From assembly GCA_029256015.1 (NCBI GenBank), contig JAQSYQ010000009.1:1-64000 (forward strand): a stretch of DNA of 64,000 nt, written 5' to 3'. This DNA is from Gammaproteobacteria bacterium (GTDB lineage Bacteria; Pseudomonadota; Gammaproteobacteria; Francisellales; CACEW01). Below the pieces are notes generated by a model. That model did not search any database and was not told the origin of the DNA. It saw nothing but the letters and a program-made list of their open reading frames with translations. A program made the translations under genes and the position numbers. The first letter of the stretch is position 1; the number at the start of each line of letters is the position of its first letter. Positions 21,973 to 30,877 of the stretch are shown in pieces.

Positions 21973-22122
21973 TACCGCAGAACATAGCTAGTCTTAGCCA
22001 AGCAGTTTTAACTGCTGCGGTATCCTATTGGTATTATTTTACTCCTCGAGCGACCTGCCTAGCCTAGGCCCCATCCATTTATTACGCTCACGCCCCCTAG
22101 GTTAGGGGTATTTAGGCGTGAG
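21973..22122. other. Structured intergenic region with two stem-loop modules
   Basis: TACCGCAG..CTGCGGTA enclosing AGCAGTT-TT-AACTGCT; CTCACGCC CCCTAggtTAGGGG..GGCGTGAG. Confidence 0.5.
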
Positions 22123-22167
22123 AAAAACATATAAACCAAATGGATAAAAAATTGAAGGAGCAAAATC

Positions 22168-22659
22168 ATGCCATTATATGCCTATCAAGCAATTCCTATT
22201 ACGCTTGACCACCTGGATACTATTGAGAAGTTAGCTATAGCGCTAATATTAACGATACGCAAAGCGAGAAATACTGCTGAAGCAGAGCATGCGTGCATAG
22301 TAAAAGCCTTGAAAGACTACTTGAGATCTCTTCCATTAGAAATATTCGGCACTCATACCTCCAAAGCTAAGCAGCTTCTAGAAGAAAGTAAAGTACGGCT
22401 TTTAAAAAGAGGTGAAATCCGTGAGTATGTTCGGCAAAGGGAAGCGATGGGGCGTCCTATCGATAAAAGCTATGATGGGAGATTCCATTTTTATGTAGTA
22501 GCCCCTTTAGATCATCCAGCTGTTGGCAGAGAGCTTGCAAGACGCTACGCTGAAGAAGCACAGCGGCAACAAATTGTTGCTGCTCAGCTTCCAGTAAGGG
22601 CTGCGATGCAAAGCAGAGGCGAGATAGAGTTAACTTCTATCAGGCGTGCAGGCGCATAG
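22168..22659 (+). CDS. Hypothetical protein
   Basis: 163-aa ORF with 'gaaggag' upstream. Confidence 0.6.
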   Translation: MPLYAYQAIPITLDHLDTIEKLAIALILTIRKARNTAEAEHACIVKALKDYLRSLPLEIFGTHTSKAKQLLEESKVRLLKRGEIREYVRQREAMGRPIDKSYDGRFHFYVVAPLDHPAVGRELARRYAEEAQRQQIVAAQLPVRAAMQSRGEIELTSIRRAGA

Positions 22660-22772
22660 TAGCTATTATTAAGCCAGGTTGATAACATTAATCTGGCTTA
22701 TTTTTTAAATTTAATCCGCTCTGTGCAATATTGCTTGACGCCGAGCCTTGAATCCTATTTAATAAGCCCGCT

Positions 22773-22845
22773 GGTCTGGTAGCTCAGTCGGTAGAGCAGA
22801 GGATTGAAAATCCTTGTGTCGACAGTTCGATTCTGTCCCGGAATC
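22773..22845 (+). tRNA. tRNA-Phe(GAA) with anomalous acceptor 3' strand
   Basis: D-arm GCTCAGTCGGTAGAGC, anticodon arm GGATT-GAA-AATCC, T-arm GACAG TTCGATT CTGTC; 3' acceptor CCGGAAT leaves the last pairs mismatched or wobble; no CCA. Confidence 0.75.
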
Positions 22846-23160
22846 CTTCGCGACGTTAGTTCGATCCCGGCGCCATTTTGCAGTATACTTCAATAAAAAA
22901 CGCCTTGCTTGGATTTTCAATCCGTGAGGATGTTTAAATCCTTCGCGACGTTAGTTCGATCCCGGTGCCATTTTGCAGTAAACTTCAATAAAAAAACGCC
23001 TTGCTTGGATTTTCAATCCGTGAGGATGTTTAAATCCTTCGCGACGTTAGTTCGATCCCGACGTCATTTTGCAGTAAACTTCAGTAAAAAACGCCTTATT
23101 TGGGGTATTAATCTCTAAGGCGTGAACTATTCGCGAGCTTAGTTCAGTTCTATCCCGCAA
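22841..23160 (+). repeat. ~95-bp tandem repeats containing tRNA 3'-end-like sequence
   Basis: ccttcgcgacgttagttcgatcccg at 22845, 22940 and 23036, with a degenerate unit near 23129. Confidence 0.9.
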
Positions 23161-24561
23161 TTAATAAGGGGCTGGTGAGGAAGTGGCCGCTCCCGCTCCT
23201 CCCATCGCAGAGGAAAGGGGTAGGGCAGTTTTTGGTTTAACCTCATCAAGGCATGCTAAGTAAGAAGTATATTTAGCTCTAGCTTTTTCTGTCATCTTGG
23301 GGTCTCTCATTCTTTTTTCAATTTCTGCTTTGATAGACCCAGCAAGAGGTCCACTTTTATCAAGTAGGCTAAGGCAGGTTTTGATTGTATCTGAAGGCAA
23401 ATCGAGTAACTCTTTTATCATTGTTTGATCCATCACATAAGATTCTCGCTTGCTTCCATCATAACAATCAGTAGTTTTTACAAATCTAACAAGATGCTCC
23501 AAAGCTTTAAGATTGGCTGGCAAAAGCGCTTTTTTATCTTCGCTCAATTCATGGTAAGCAGTAATCAAAAACTCATAAGCTTTTAAATCAGGGATAATTT
23601 TATTTAAAGCATTTAATAATGCCTTACTTTCTTCTGCATTAGCGGTGTTCAGTTTCTGCATCCAGGCTTTTGTTAAAGTTTTGTTGCTGTCATCATTTAA
23701 ATAGCAACGCATACGGAGTTTCAAAAACCTGCTGGGAAACTTGCTTAAATTATCAAGAGCGAAGTCAGACATATGAATATTTCCAACATGCGGAACCATC
23801 TTTTGAAACTTCTCAAGGCTGATTCTGTCGTCGTTTAGTAAATTAGAAGTTAAGCTTTTATCATAGGTTTTGGCGATAAGAAAAAGCCTTTCCACCCAAG
23901 TATCTATGTCACCGCAGGCTGTATCTACAATCTTATTGATGATCACCTTGATTATGTCATCAGCTAGGAGTCTTACCGTATCATTATGGCGTTTTATTGT
24001 TACTTCTAAAGCTCTGGAGTCTAGCTTAGCAAGATCTGGAGCAGTTAGTTTTGGTTTGGCTGCTTCTGCAGACATTGCTTCTTGTTTAGGCGGTAAATAG
24101 GGACCAAATGCTTTTTCGATAAGCTCAACAGTCAGCAGTTTTTTGTGATGTAACAGACCAAAAATGGCTTCGACCACATCAGCTTTTTGATGCATGCTAA
24201 GAGAGATTTCTATCGCCTGAACAAAGCGGTCAAGCTTCCATTCTTCATAGAGTTTATTTAGAGGCTGTTCTTTATCATTGCCGACAAGACGCACCTTTTC
24301 ATTGTGATAGCTGCCTCTAAAGTTTCTTTTATCCAATATATCAAGTATTACTGAGTCTAGGTTAGCATCTCCTTTGAGCTGCATAGTAGCTAAATCTTTT
24401 TTTGCTAAGCCTGGGACAGCTTCAGCAGCTGCTTTATAGCTTGGGAGGGTAAAAACTTCATCAAGCTCATCATCACTGAGGGAGTAGGTAGAAATCCCTA
24501 GCTTATCCTGCATCATTCTTTTAAAGCCATCATAATATCCGCTAGTATAGCCGTAGGACAT
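23161..24561 (-). CDS. Hypothetical protein with GGAGAATSSPAPY tail
   Basis: 466-aa ORF. Confidence 0.65.
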   Translation of the reverse strand: MSYGYTSGYYDGFKRMMQDKLGISTYSLSDDELDEVFTLPSYKAAAEAVPGLAKKDLATMQLKGDANLDSVILDILDKRNFRGSYHNEKVRLVGNDKEQPLNKLYEEWKLDRFVQAIEISLSMHQKADVVEAIFGLLHHKKLLTVELIEKAFGPYLPPKQEAMSAEAAKPKLTAPDLAKLDSRALEVTIKRHNDTVRLLADDIIKVIINKIVDTACGDIDTWVERLFLIAKTYDKSLTSNLLNDDRISLEKFQKMVPHVGNIHMSDFALDNLSKFPSRFLKLRMRCYLNDDSNKTLTKAWMQKLNTANAEESKALLNALNKIIPDLKAYEFLITAYHELSEDKKALLPANLKALEHLVRFVKTTDCYDGSKRESYVMDQTMIKELLDLPSDTIKTCLSLLDKSGPLAGSIKAEIEKRMRDPKMTEKARAKYTSYLACLDEVKPKTALPLSSAMGGAGAATSSPAPY

Positions 24562-24633
24562 AGCAATCTCCCGTTAGTTAGAATAAGTGATCGAGTATAC
24601 AGGAAAACTCCAGGTTAAATCTATATGACTATT

Positions 24634-24700
24634 ATGCAGACATTTGTCGAAACCACACTCTATGCTGAATTTGGAAGCTTTATTTCCCAGCCTAACAAGA
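24634..24700 (+). pseudogene. Duplicated 5' fragment of ribA
   Basis: MQTFVETTLYAEFGSFI resembles MQQFIETTLNTEFGTFI of intact ribA at 25114. Confidence 0.8.
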
Positions 24701-24712
24701 CTTGCTTAAAGA

Positions 24713-25050
24713 TCATTGATGCTCTGCTTCATCATGCAGGTCGTATATTTTCCCAAGCTTCTGATTAACGGCTTCCGCTGCACTTGGGTTTATGCTACAC
24801 ATGGCATTTCCTTTTCTCATTTTGAGCTCGCAAAGCATTTGAAAACGGCGGTGAAAAATATCAGCTTCTTTTGCAAGATTGCGAATAAGCGCTTGATGAG
24901 CTTGTGCGTCTGGGTTTTTGCTACTGCTATAGGCTTCTGGATGCCGCTGCACCGCAAATTGTGGCGCATCATAAGCGGATTCAACAGCCCCTACTGTATT
25001 GCTTACTGCACTTCAGCCGACAACTGCTTATAGTGCTTCGGGTCCTACCC
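24713..25050 (-). pseudogene. Decayed gene (in-frame stops upstream of ORF 24713..24952)
   Basis: Continuous frame reads GPEAL*AVVG*SAVSNTVGAVESAYDAPQFAVQRHPEAYSSSKNPDAQAHQALIRN.... Confidence 0.5.
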
Positions 25051-25101
25051 CTTAAAGCTTGTAAACCCAGCATTAATTCTTTAAAGTAGGTCTGTTTTTA
25101 A

Positions 25102-25689
25102 TTGAGCAGACCTATGCAGCAATTTATTGAAACTACACTCAATACCGAATTCGGGACCTTTATTTTCCGGGTATACCAAGACTCTCCTGGAAAAGAAACC
25201 ATTGCTTTGTATTCAGAAAAGCTGGACCCCACTCAGGCCCCCTTGGTTAGAGTTCATAGTGAATGCATCACGGGAGACACTTTTGGCAGCAGGAGATGTG
25301 ATTGCGGTCCTCAACTCAATAAAGCCTTAGAAGACATCAGTAAAGATGGCAATGGCATTTTAATTTACTTGAGACAGGAAGGCCGCGGCATAGGGCTTTT
25401 TGAAAAAGTTAAAGCTTATCAGCTTCAAGATCAAGGCTATGATACCTATGAGGCTAATGTGATGTTGGGTCATCTTCCCGATGCAAGGACCTATGAAACC
25501 GCTAAAGCAGTCTTGGATGATTTTAAAGTCGAACGAATCCGATTATTGACCAATAATCCCTCGAAAATTTCAGAGATCGAACAAGCTGGAATTGAAGTTG
25601 CCGAAAGAATCCCCTTGCTGATCTCAGCGAATCCCCACAATACTCACTATCTTTTATCCAAAAAAACGAAGTTTAACCACCTTTTTTAA
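25102..25689 (+). CDS. ribA: GTP cyclohydrolase II
   Basis: RVHSECITGDTFGSRRCDCGPQLNKALEDISKDGNGILIYLRQEGRGIGL; ATG at 25114 aligns with MQQFIETT. Confidence 0.95.
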   Translation: MSRPMQQFIETTLNTEFGTFIFRVYQDSPGKETIALYSEKLDPTQAPLVRVHSECITGDTFGSRRCDCGPQLNKALEDISKDGNGILIYLRQEGRGIGLFEKVKAYQLQDQGYDTYEANVMLGHLPDARTYETAKAVLDDFKVERIRLLTNNPSKISEIEQAGIEVAERIPLLISANPHNTHYLLSKKTKFNHLF

Positions 25690-25809
25690 AATCGCAGAAG
25701 TTTGCTTCTTCAGTTTGCTTGTATATTTCCCTATGCTTTTAACAGCAATAGGTGAAAATTTAGCTACAATCCAGGTATAATAGCTTTTTTTGGCTACAAG
25801 GCATGGCAT

Positions 25810-27528
25810 ATGAAGCGCAATTACGACAAGAAAAAAGATCAGGACGGTAATGTTTACTATGAAGTTAAACCGGCCGGCTATAACTTATTGCGTAGCCCCA
25901 CTTTAAACAAAGGCTCGGCTTTCCCTGCTGAGGAAAGGGAAGCTTTTGGCCTTGTCGGTTTATTGCCACCTTGCGAGAGCGATATCGAGACTCAGATCAA
26001 GCGCACCTATCAAACCTTTTTAAGCAAACATAACGATATCGAAAAACATATTTACCTTCGCGGCGTGCAGGATTCCAACGAAACCTTATTTTACGCAGTG
26101 GTGAACCGCTACATTACCGAGATGATGCCGATTGTTTACACTCCTGTTGTCGGCATGGCTTGCCAAAAATTTAGTCATATTTACCGATATCCTCGAGGTC
26201 TGTATTTAGCCTATCCTTACCGCAATAGAATCGATGAAATCTTAGCCGACGAATGGTTTGATCGAGTTGAAGTGATAGTGGTATCAGACGGCGAGCGCAT
26301 TTTAGGCTTAGGAGATCAAGGCGTAGGAGGCATGGGCATCCCGATCGGTAAGTTATCACTTTATACCGCCTGTGCGGGAATCGATCCTGTCACTACTTTA
26401 CCCATTTTGCTGGATACAGGAACCAATAACGTGGACTTGCTTGAAGACCCTCTTTATATGGGCTGGCGCCATGAAAGGGTCAGAGGCAAGGAATACGACG
26501 AATTTGTTGAGATGTTTGTCAAAGCGGTCAAAAAGCGCTGGCCGCATGTGTTGCTGCAATGGGAAGACTTTGCCCAAATTAATGCCAATCCGATTTTAGC
26601 CAGATACAAAGACCAACTTTGCACCTTTAACGATGATATTCAAGGCACTGCCTCGGTTGCCGCGGGTACGCTTTTAGCCGCCATGCGAGTCACCGGGACC
26701 TCACTCAAAGACCAAAGGATTTGTTTGTTCGGAGCAGGCTCCGCTGGATGTGGCATTAGTGAGCTATTGGTCCATATTTTGATGGAAGAAGGCTTGTCTG
26801 AAACTGAAGCAAGGTCTCGTTTTTATTTGGTGGACCGCAATGGCTTATTGATTGAGGGCATGCAAGATTTGCAATCTTTCCAAGAACCTTTTAAACAAGC
26901 TCGCAGCAAAATAGCCGACTGGCAATGTGACGATAAAAACATGATTAGCCTAATGGATGTGGTTAAAAACGCGCATCCTACCGTGTTGATTGGAGTATCA
27001 GGCCAGGCTGGTTTATTTAGCGAAGAAATAGTGCGTGAGATGGCTACACATTGCAAACGTCCCATTATCTTCCCGCTCTCTAACCCCACAAGTAAAGCCG
27101 AAGCCACTCCCGCAGATCTTTTAAAGTGGACAGAGGGTAGGGCTTTAGTTGGCACAGGCAGCCCATTTCCCGATGTCATGAAAAACGGCAAAGCTTGTAG
27201 AGTTGACCAAACCAACAACGCCTATATTTTCCCAGGATTAGGGCTGGCAGCGGTGGCAGCGAAGTTGCCGAAAATTTCCAATGAAATGTTTATGACTGCA
27301 GCCAAGGCTTTAGCTGACTGCTCTCCTGCTAAAAACAATCCAGAGGCTAATCTTTTGCCTCCTTTGACCGATATCCGCGAGATTTCCATGAGGATTGCTT
27401 TGGCCGTATTGAAACAAGCCATCAAAGAAGGGCATCTAGCAGAGGTTTCAGATGAAGCCATGCTTCACATGTTACTTGAGAAAATGTGGAGACCTGAGTA
27501 CATATCGTATAAAAGAGTGAAAGCTTAA
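25810..27528 (+). CDS. maeA: NAD-dependent malic enzyme
   Basis: RGVQDSNETLFYAVVNRYITEMMPIVYTPVVGMACQKFSHIYRYPRGLYLAYPYRNRI. Confidence 0.95.
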   Translation: MKRNYDKKKDQDGNVYYEVKPAGYNLLRSPTLNKGSAFPAEEREAFGLVGLLPPCESDIETQIKRTYQTFLSKHNDIEKHIYLRGVQDSNETLFYAVVNRYITEMMPIVYTPVVGMACQKFSHIYRYPRGLYLAYPYRNRIDEILADEWFDRVEVIVVSDGERILGLGDQGVGGMGIPIGKLSLYTACAGIDPVTTLPILLDTGTNNVDLLEDPLYMGWRHERVRGKEYDEFVEMFVKAVKKRWPHVLLQWEDFAQINANPILARYKDQLCTFNDDIQGTASVAAGTLLAAMRVTGTSLKDQRICLFGAGSAGCGISELLVHILMEEGLSETEARSRFYLVDRNGLLIEGMQDLQSFQEPFKQARSKIADWQCDDKNMISLMDVVKNAHPTVLIGVSGQAGLFSEEIVREMATHCKRPIIFPLSNPTSKAEATPADLLKWTEGRALVGTGSPFPDVMKNGKACRVDQTNNAYIFPGLGLAAVAAKLPKISNEMFMTAAKALADCSPAKNNPEANLLPPLTDIREISMRIALAVLKQAIKEGHLAEVSDEAMLHMLLEKMWRPEYISYKRVKA

Positions 27529-27529
27529 A

Positions 27530-27606
27530 ATCCCTCCTAGCCTCCCTTTATTAAAGGGAGGAATACACATAAGTCCCCTCCTTTTTTAAAGGACCTAGGG
27601 TGGATT
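27530..27606. repeat. Repeat family B copy 3
   Basis: atccctcctagcctccctttattaaagggaggaa...cccctccttttttaaaggacctagggtggattt. Confidence 0.75.
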
Positions 27607-27607
27607 T

Positions 27608-27680
27608 CTCGCAGACAAAGCCTATGCCCTGCAATCATCTGATTGATAAAGGCCTGCAGCTATCTCATCTGATCGGTCAA
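27608..27680 (-). pseudogene. Duplicated kdpD 3'-end fragment
   Basis: cgcagacaaagcctatgcc...ctgattgataaaggcctg...ctcatctgatcggt resembles kdpD 3' end at 30889-30980; translates LTDQMR*LQAFINQ. Confidence 0.8.
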
Positions 27681-27752
27681 AAACAGCCATTATGGTGCTT
27701 CCTCGATCTTGTGAATGAGAAACCGCTGCGTGATGATCAGCGGTTTTAATGA

Positions 27753-28862
27753 TTAATGAGCTGGTGCAATGCTGTCACTTGCTGAGGCAGCGCCACCTGT
27801 TGTGGCTTGCGCGAAGAAAGCCGAAGAGATTCCTCCCTCGCTATGGCTTGCGGCCTCTCCTGCTCCTCCTTGTGCCAAAGGTTTGGCAACTTGCCTAATT
27901 TCAATGTTCTTATTAAGAATATGACATAAAGACAGCATGGCTAAAGAGCAGCAGATATTACGCGGAATTTTTTCCTCATTATAAGTCAGCTCTGGCAGCT
28001 TTTTGTAAATATCGCTTATATGCTGTTTTTTATCCTCCGAATATTCGCTAACTATCCGATTGATGACAGCAAACTTGGCATTATGGCTTTCCCACATAAA
28101 TGGTTTATTTTCAGTTATTGCACAAAGAAGTTGTAAAAATAGAACCTGTTCATCAAGTGTTAGATAAACTTTATCTATAAAATCAGAAACTTTGGCCCAG
28201 AACTGCGTGTCATCCATAGTTGCCAATTCTTTAAATTTACTGATAACTCCCTCGACAGTGATCTCTTCTTTATCACTCACTTCGCTGCCTTCTATCATGG
28301 TAGGAAGAGCCAAGAACATATGGTTATCTTGGTGGTATGCCAACGCCCCATATATACCTCCTAGTATGGTTGCGATGGAAGCAGCCACGCCCAGAAATCC
28401 ACACATGATTTTCATTCGCTTGGCAAAAACACTGGGTTCATTAGCGGTTTCTCTATTGAGAAAGCTGTTTAAACTCTGCAGTGTAGAGTTCAACTCTCTG
28501 TTCTGGATCTCAATCTGAAAAAATTCAACATGCCTACTAGGATCAATAGGTAATTGCACTATTGTCCGTACTTCAGTAGCAAGTTGCTCTCTAGATCGGG
28601 GCTCTCTCCCAGGTTCACTCCTTTCTGGCCTACGACTGTCTCTATGTATAAATTCTACTATACGCTCATTAAGTTCTCTTATTCGCTGTTCACGCCCTTC
28701 CCCATGTGATGGATCCACTGGATGATGCGGCTCAGGGTGTGGGTGCGGTCCTGGATGTGGGTGTGGCTCAGGATGGTGTGGCCCAGGATGGTGTGGGTCT
28801 GGGTGGTGTGGCCCGGGATGGTGTGGGCCTCCTGACCCGCCATGAGGTAAACCTTTATGCAT
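27753..28862 (-). CDS. Hypothetical protein with N-terminal His/Pro repeats and a central hydrophobic segment
   Basis: GGPHHPGPHHPDPHHPGPHHPEPHPHPGPHPHPEPHHP; 'aggagg' RBS before the ATG. Confidence 0.7.
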   Translation of the reverse strand: MHKGLPHGGSGGPHHPGPHHPDPHHPGPHHPEPHPHPGPHPHPEPHHPVDPSHGEGREQRIRELNERIVEFIHRDSRRPERSEPGREPRSREQLATEVRTIVQLPIDPSRHVEFFQIEIQNRELNSTLQSLNSFLNRETANEPSVFAKRMKIMCGFLGVAASIATILGGIYGALAYHQDNHMFLALPTMIEGSEVSDKEEITVEGVISKFKELATMDDTQFWAKVSDFIDKVYLTLDEQVLFLQLLCAITENKPFMWESHNAKFAVINRIVSEYSEDKKQHISDIYKKLPELTYNEEKIPRNICCSLAMLSLCHILNKNIEIRQVAKPLAQGGAGEAASHSEGGISSAFFAQATTGGAASASDSIAPAH

Positions 28863-28971
28863 AAAACCTCCTATTAAGTTAACTTTTGTTGAATCTTATT
28901 GTTTTAGCAAAATTTACAGCGCCAAATGAGAAACAGGGCTCCCGCTTTAGAGCATAGGCCAACGAAAACAT

Positions 28972-30786
28972 TCAAGGGGCAGGTGAAGCGCTTGAGCTTT
29001 TTCCTGCAGCAGTGCTTCTATGGGCTTCTGCAAATGCACTTGTTACAGCGCCTGAGCTGCTTATGCTGGGGCCAGCTGGCGGCTCTTTATAGCTTTTATC
29101 TTCAACCGAGCTTGGAAAAGCTTGAGAATCCTTAAGCTTGGCCGGAAATTGAATGAGCCTTTTTTCGGCTGGTTTACGGCCCTCTTCTTCACCATACTGG
29201 CGATATATTAGGATAAAGCTTATTCTTGTAGGGTCAACTGGCATGGGTATATCTGTTAGCGTTGGGTTTTTACCCTGTATCTTTACCCACTCAGTCCACC
29301 TTATACCTGTATCCTGAGGTTGTTGCACTGTTTCACTTGAGCGATTTCCTATTACATTTCTGTAAGATATGCCGTAACGAACATACCTGGTATCCGGCTT
29401 GCTAAGTGCTTCTGACTTAGCCCAATCGATAACAACAGCAGTAGCCGGTATGGGTGGGTATAAACGATCTTTCCATTCATCGATATGCTTATCCCATTCT
29501 TGAGTCGGCTTTAAGCACTGCTCCAGCAATTCTTCGGTTTCTTTCTGTTTAATAGGCCGATAAGCTTTATAATCTTGGTCACGAAGTGCATTTCGATGGT
29601 ACCAAGTTATGTCAAAAATTCTAAAGCTAAGATCATGCAATACTAAGTGGCGATGAGGGCTGTCATCTTCTGCTCGATCAACAAATGTGGACCCATACCA
29701 TCTCTCTGTTCCAAATGTTTCAATAGCATTAAAGCAAGAATCGCCGCCCCGAATGTCACGAAATCCATGGCCTAGTTCTTTTATTTTTTTTGACTCAATC
29801 AAAAATTTAAATTGGCCCTTAGTAATCACTTGTCTCAATGCATATTGGTAGGGATTAGCAAATCTAAAATGTGCTATTTGATGATCAAAGCGGAATCTAT
29901 CAGGTTTTCTAAAACTTGCACTATTTCCCATGCCTTGAGTCATCTTTAGCTCTGAGCCATGGATTTCGATATCATCATGTATAATCTGAATAGAATTCAT
30001 ACGACGGTTGATAATATTTTTTTTGATGAAATTAAGACGCTCCTGAAACCGCTTTTTATCTGCCTTTAAATTTATTAACTCCATGGCTGCCATAGTCGGT
30101 CTTTCAATAAATGCTTCAGAGCTGTTAATTAATTCATAAGACTCTACAAAAGCCCATAGCTCTACAGCTAGCTTTCTACAAACTAGATATAATGTCATAG
30201 CACAAATGAGCAAATCAAATTTACGAATAGCTAAGTCATAAGCATTTTTGCTTACGTATATGGGCTTTTCCGGCTCGCCAAACACAAGATCAGCATCAGT
30301 TGCAAGTGCTCCGATAACATCGTTAAGTTTTGATAGATTGTCTTTTATTTCTGCGAATACGCCAGAGTTATCCTTAGTTTCCCCTGCTCTGACAAAGACA
30401 TGGCCTGCAATTTTATTATATTGTAGATTTACGTTGTCTCTCATTTGGTCAAATTCTTCGCTGGTTTTATCTCTCCACTCTTGGACAGCATTAAATTTGT
30501 CTTTTAGCGTTTCATATTTGTGCTCTTTCGCAAGAAAAGCTATAGCCTTGTATAATTCATTCCATGGGTCGATGCCATAGTCTGGTTTTGGCATAAGATA
30601 TGCTTCAATAAGAGTAATCCCTGCGGCTAAAAAAGGGGCTCCTGGGAAAGCCCAGACTAAATCTCTGGCGAGGCTTATACCAATTTGCCAATTGACTATT
30701 TCTTCATGTTTACCTTTCGATAAAATAGAGCTACTGCCAGCTCCGCCATGCGCCGTGGAAGTATGGCTTACTATCTCACCATGCAT
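28972..30786 (-). CDS. Hypothetical protein; C-terminal region may contain an Fn3-like beta-sandwich
   Basis: 604-aa ORF; helical N-terminal region; YGISYRNVIGNRSSETV...LTDIPMPVDPTRISFILIYRQY resembles Fn3-like spacing. Confidence 0.6.
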   Translation of the reverse strand: MHGEIVSHTSTAHGGAGSSSILSKGKHEEIVNWQIGISLARDLVWAFPGAPFLAAGITLIEAYLMPKPDYGIDPWNELYKAIAFLAKEHKYETLKDKFNAVQEWRDKTSEEFDQMRDNVNLQYNKIAGHVFVRAGETKDNSGVFAEIKDNLSKLNDVIGALATDADLVFGEPEKPIYVSKNAYDLAIRKFDLLICAMTLYLVCRKLAVELWAFVESYELINSSEAFIERPTMAAMELINLKADKKRFQERLNFIKKNIINRRMNSIQIIHDDIEIHGSELKMTQGMGNSASFRKPDRFRFDHQIAHFRFANPYQYALRQVITKGQFKFLIESKKIKELGHGFRDIRGGDSCFNAIETFGTERWYGSTFVDRAEDDSPHRHLVLHDLSFRIFDITWYHRNALRDQDYKAYRPIKQKETEELLEQCLKPTQEWDKHIDEWKDRLYPPIPATAVVIDWAKSEALSKPDTRYVRYGISYRNVIGNRSSETVQQPQDTGIRWTEWVKIQGKNPTLTDIPMPVDPTRISFILIYRQYGEEEGRKPAEKRLIQFPAKLKDSQAFPSSVEDKSYKEPPAGPSISSSGAVTSAFAEAHRSTAAGKSSSASPAP

Positions 30787-30877
30787 TTGAGTTTTCCCTT
30801 TGATTAGCTAAGTAAAACTTACCGAAAATAAAATCTTAGTCAATATCTATATTGAGTTAATTCTGAGCAAAGCTTAT

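Noticed and set aside
22841-23160. CRISPR-like array
   Set aside because: Units repeat over their entire ~95 bp with no unique spacers and contain tRNA-like sequence; no cas genes nearby.
28972-30786. Cry-type insecticidal toxin call for the 604-aa protein
   Set aside because: The helical N-terminal half is suggestive, but I could not recognise any conserved Cry block; left as hypothetical.
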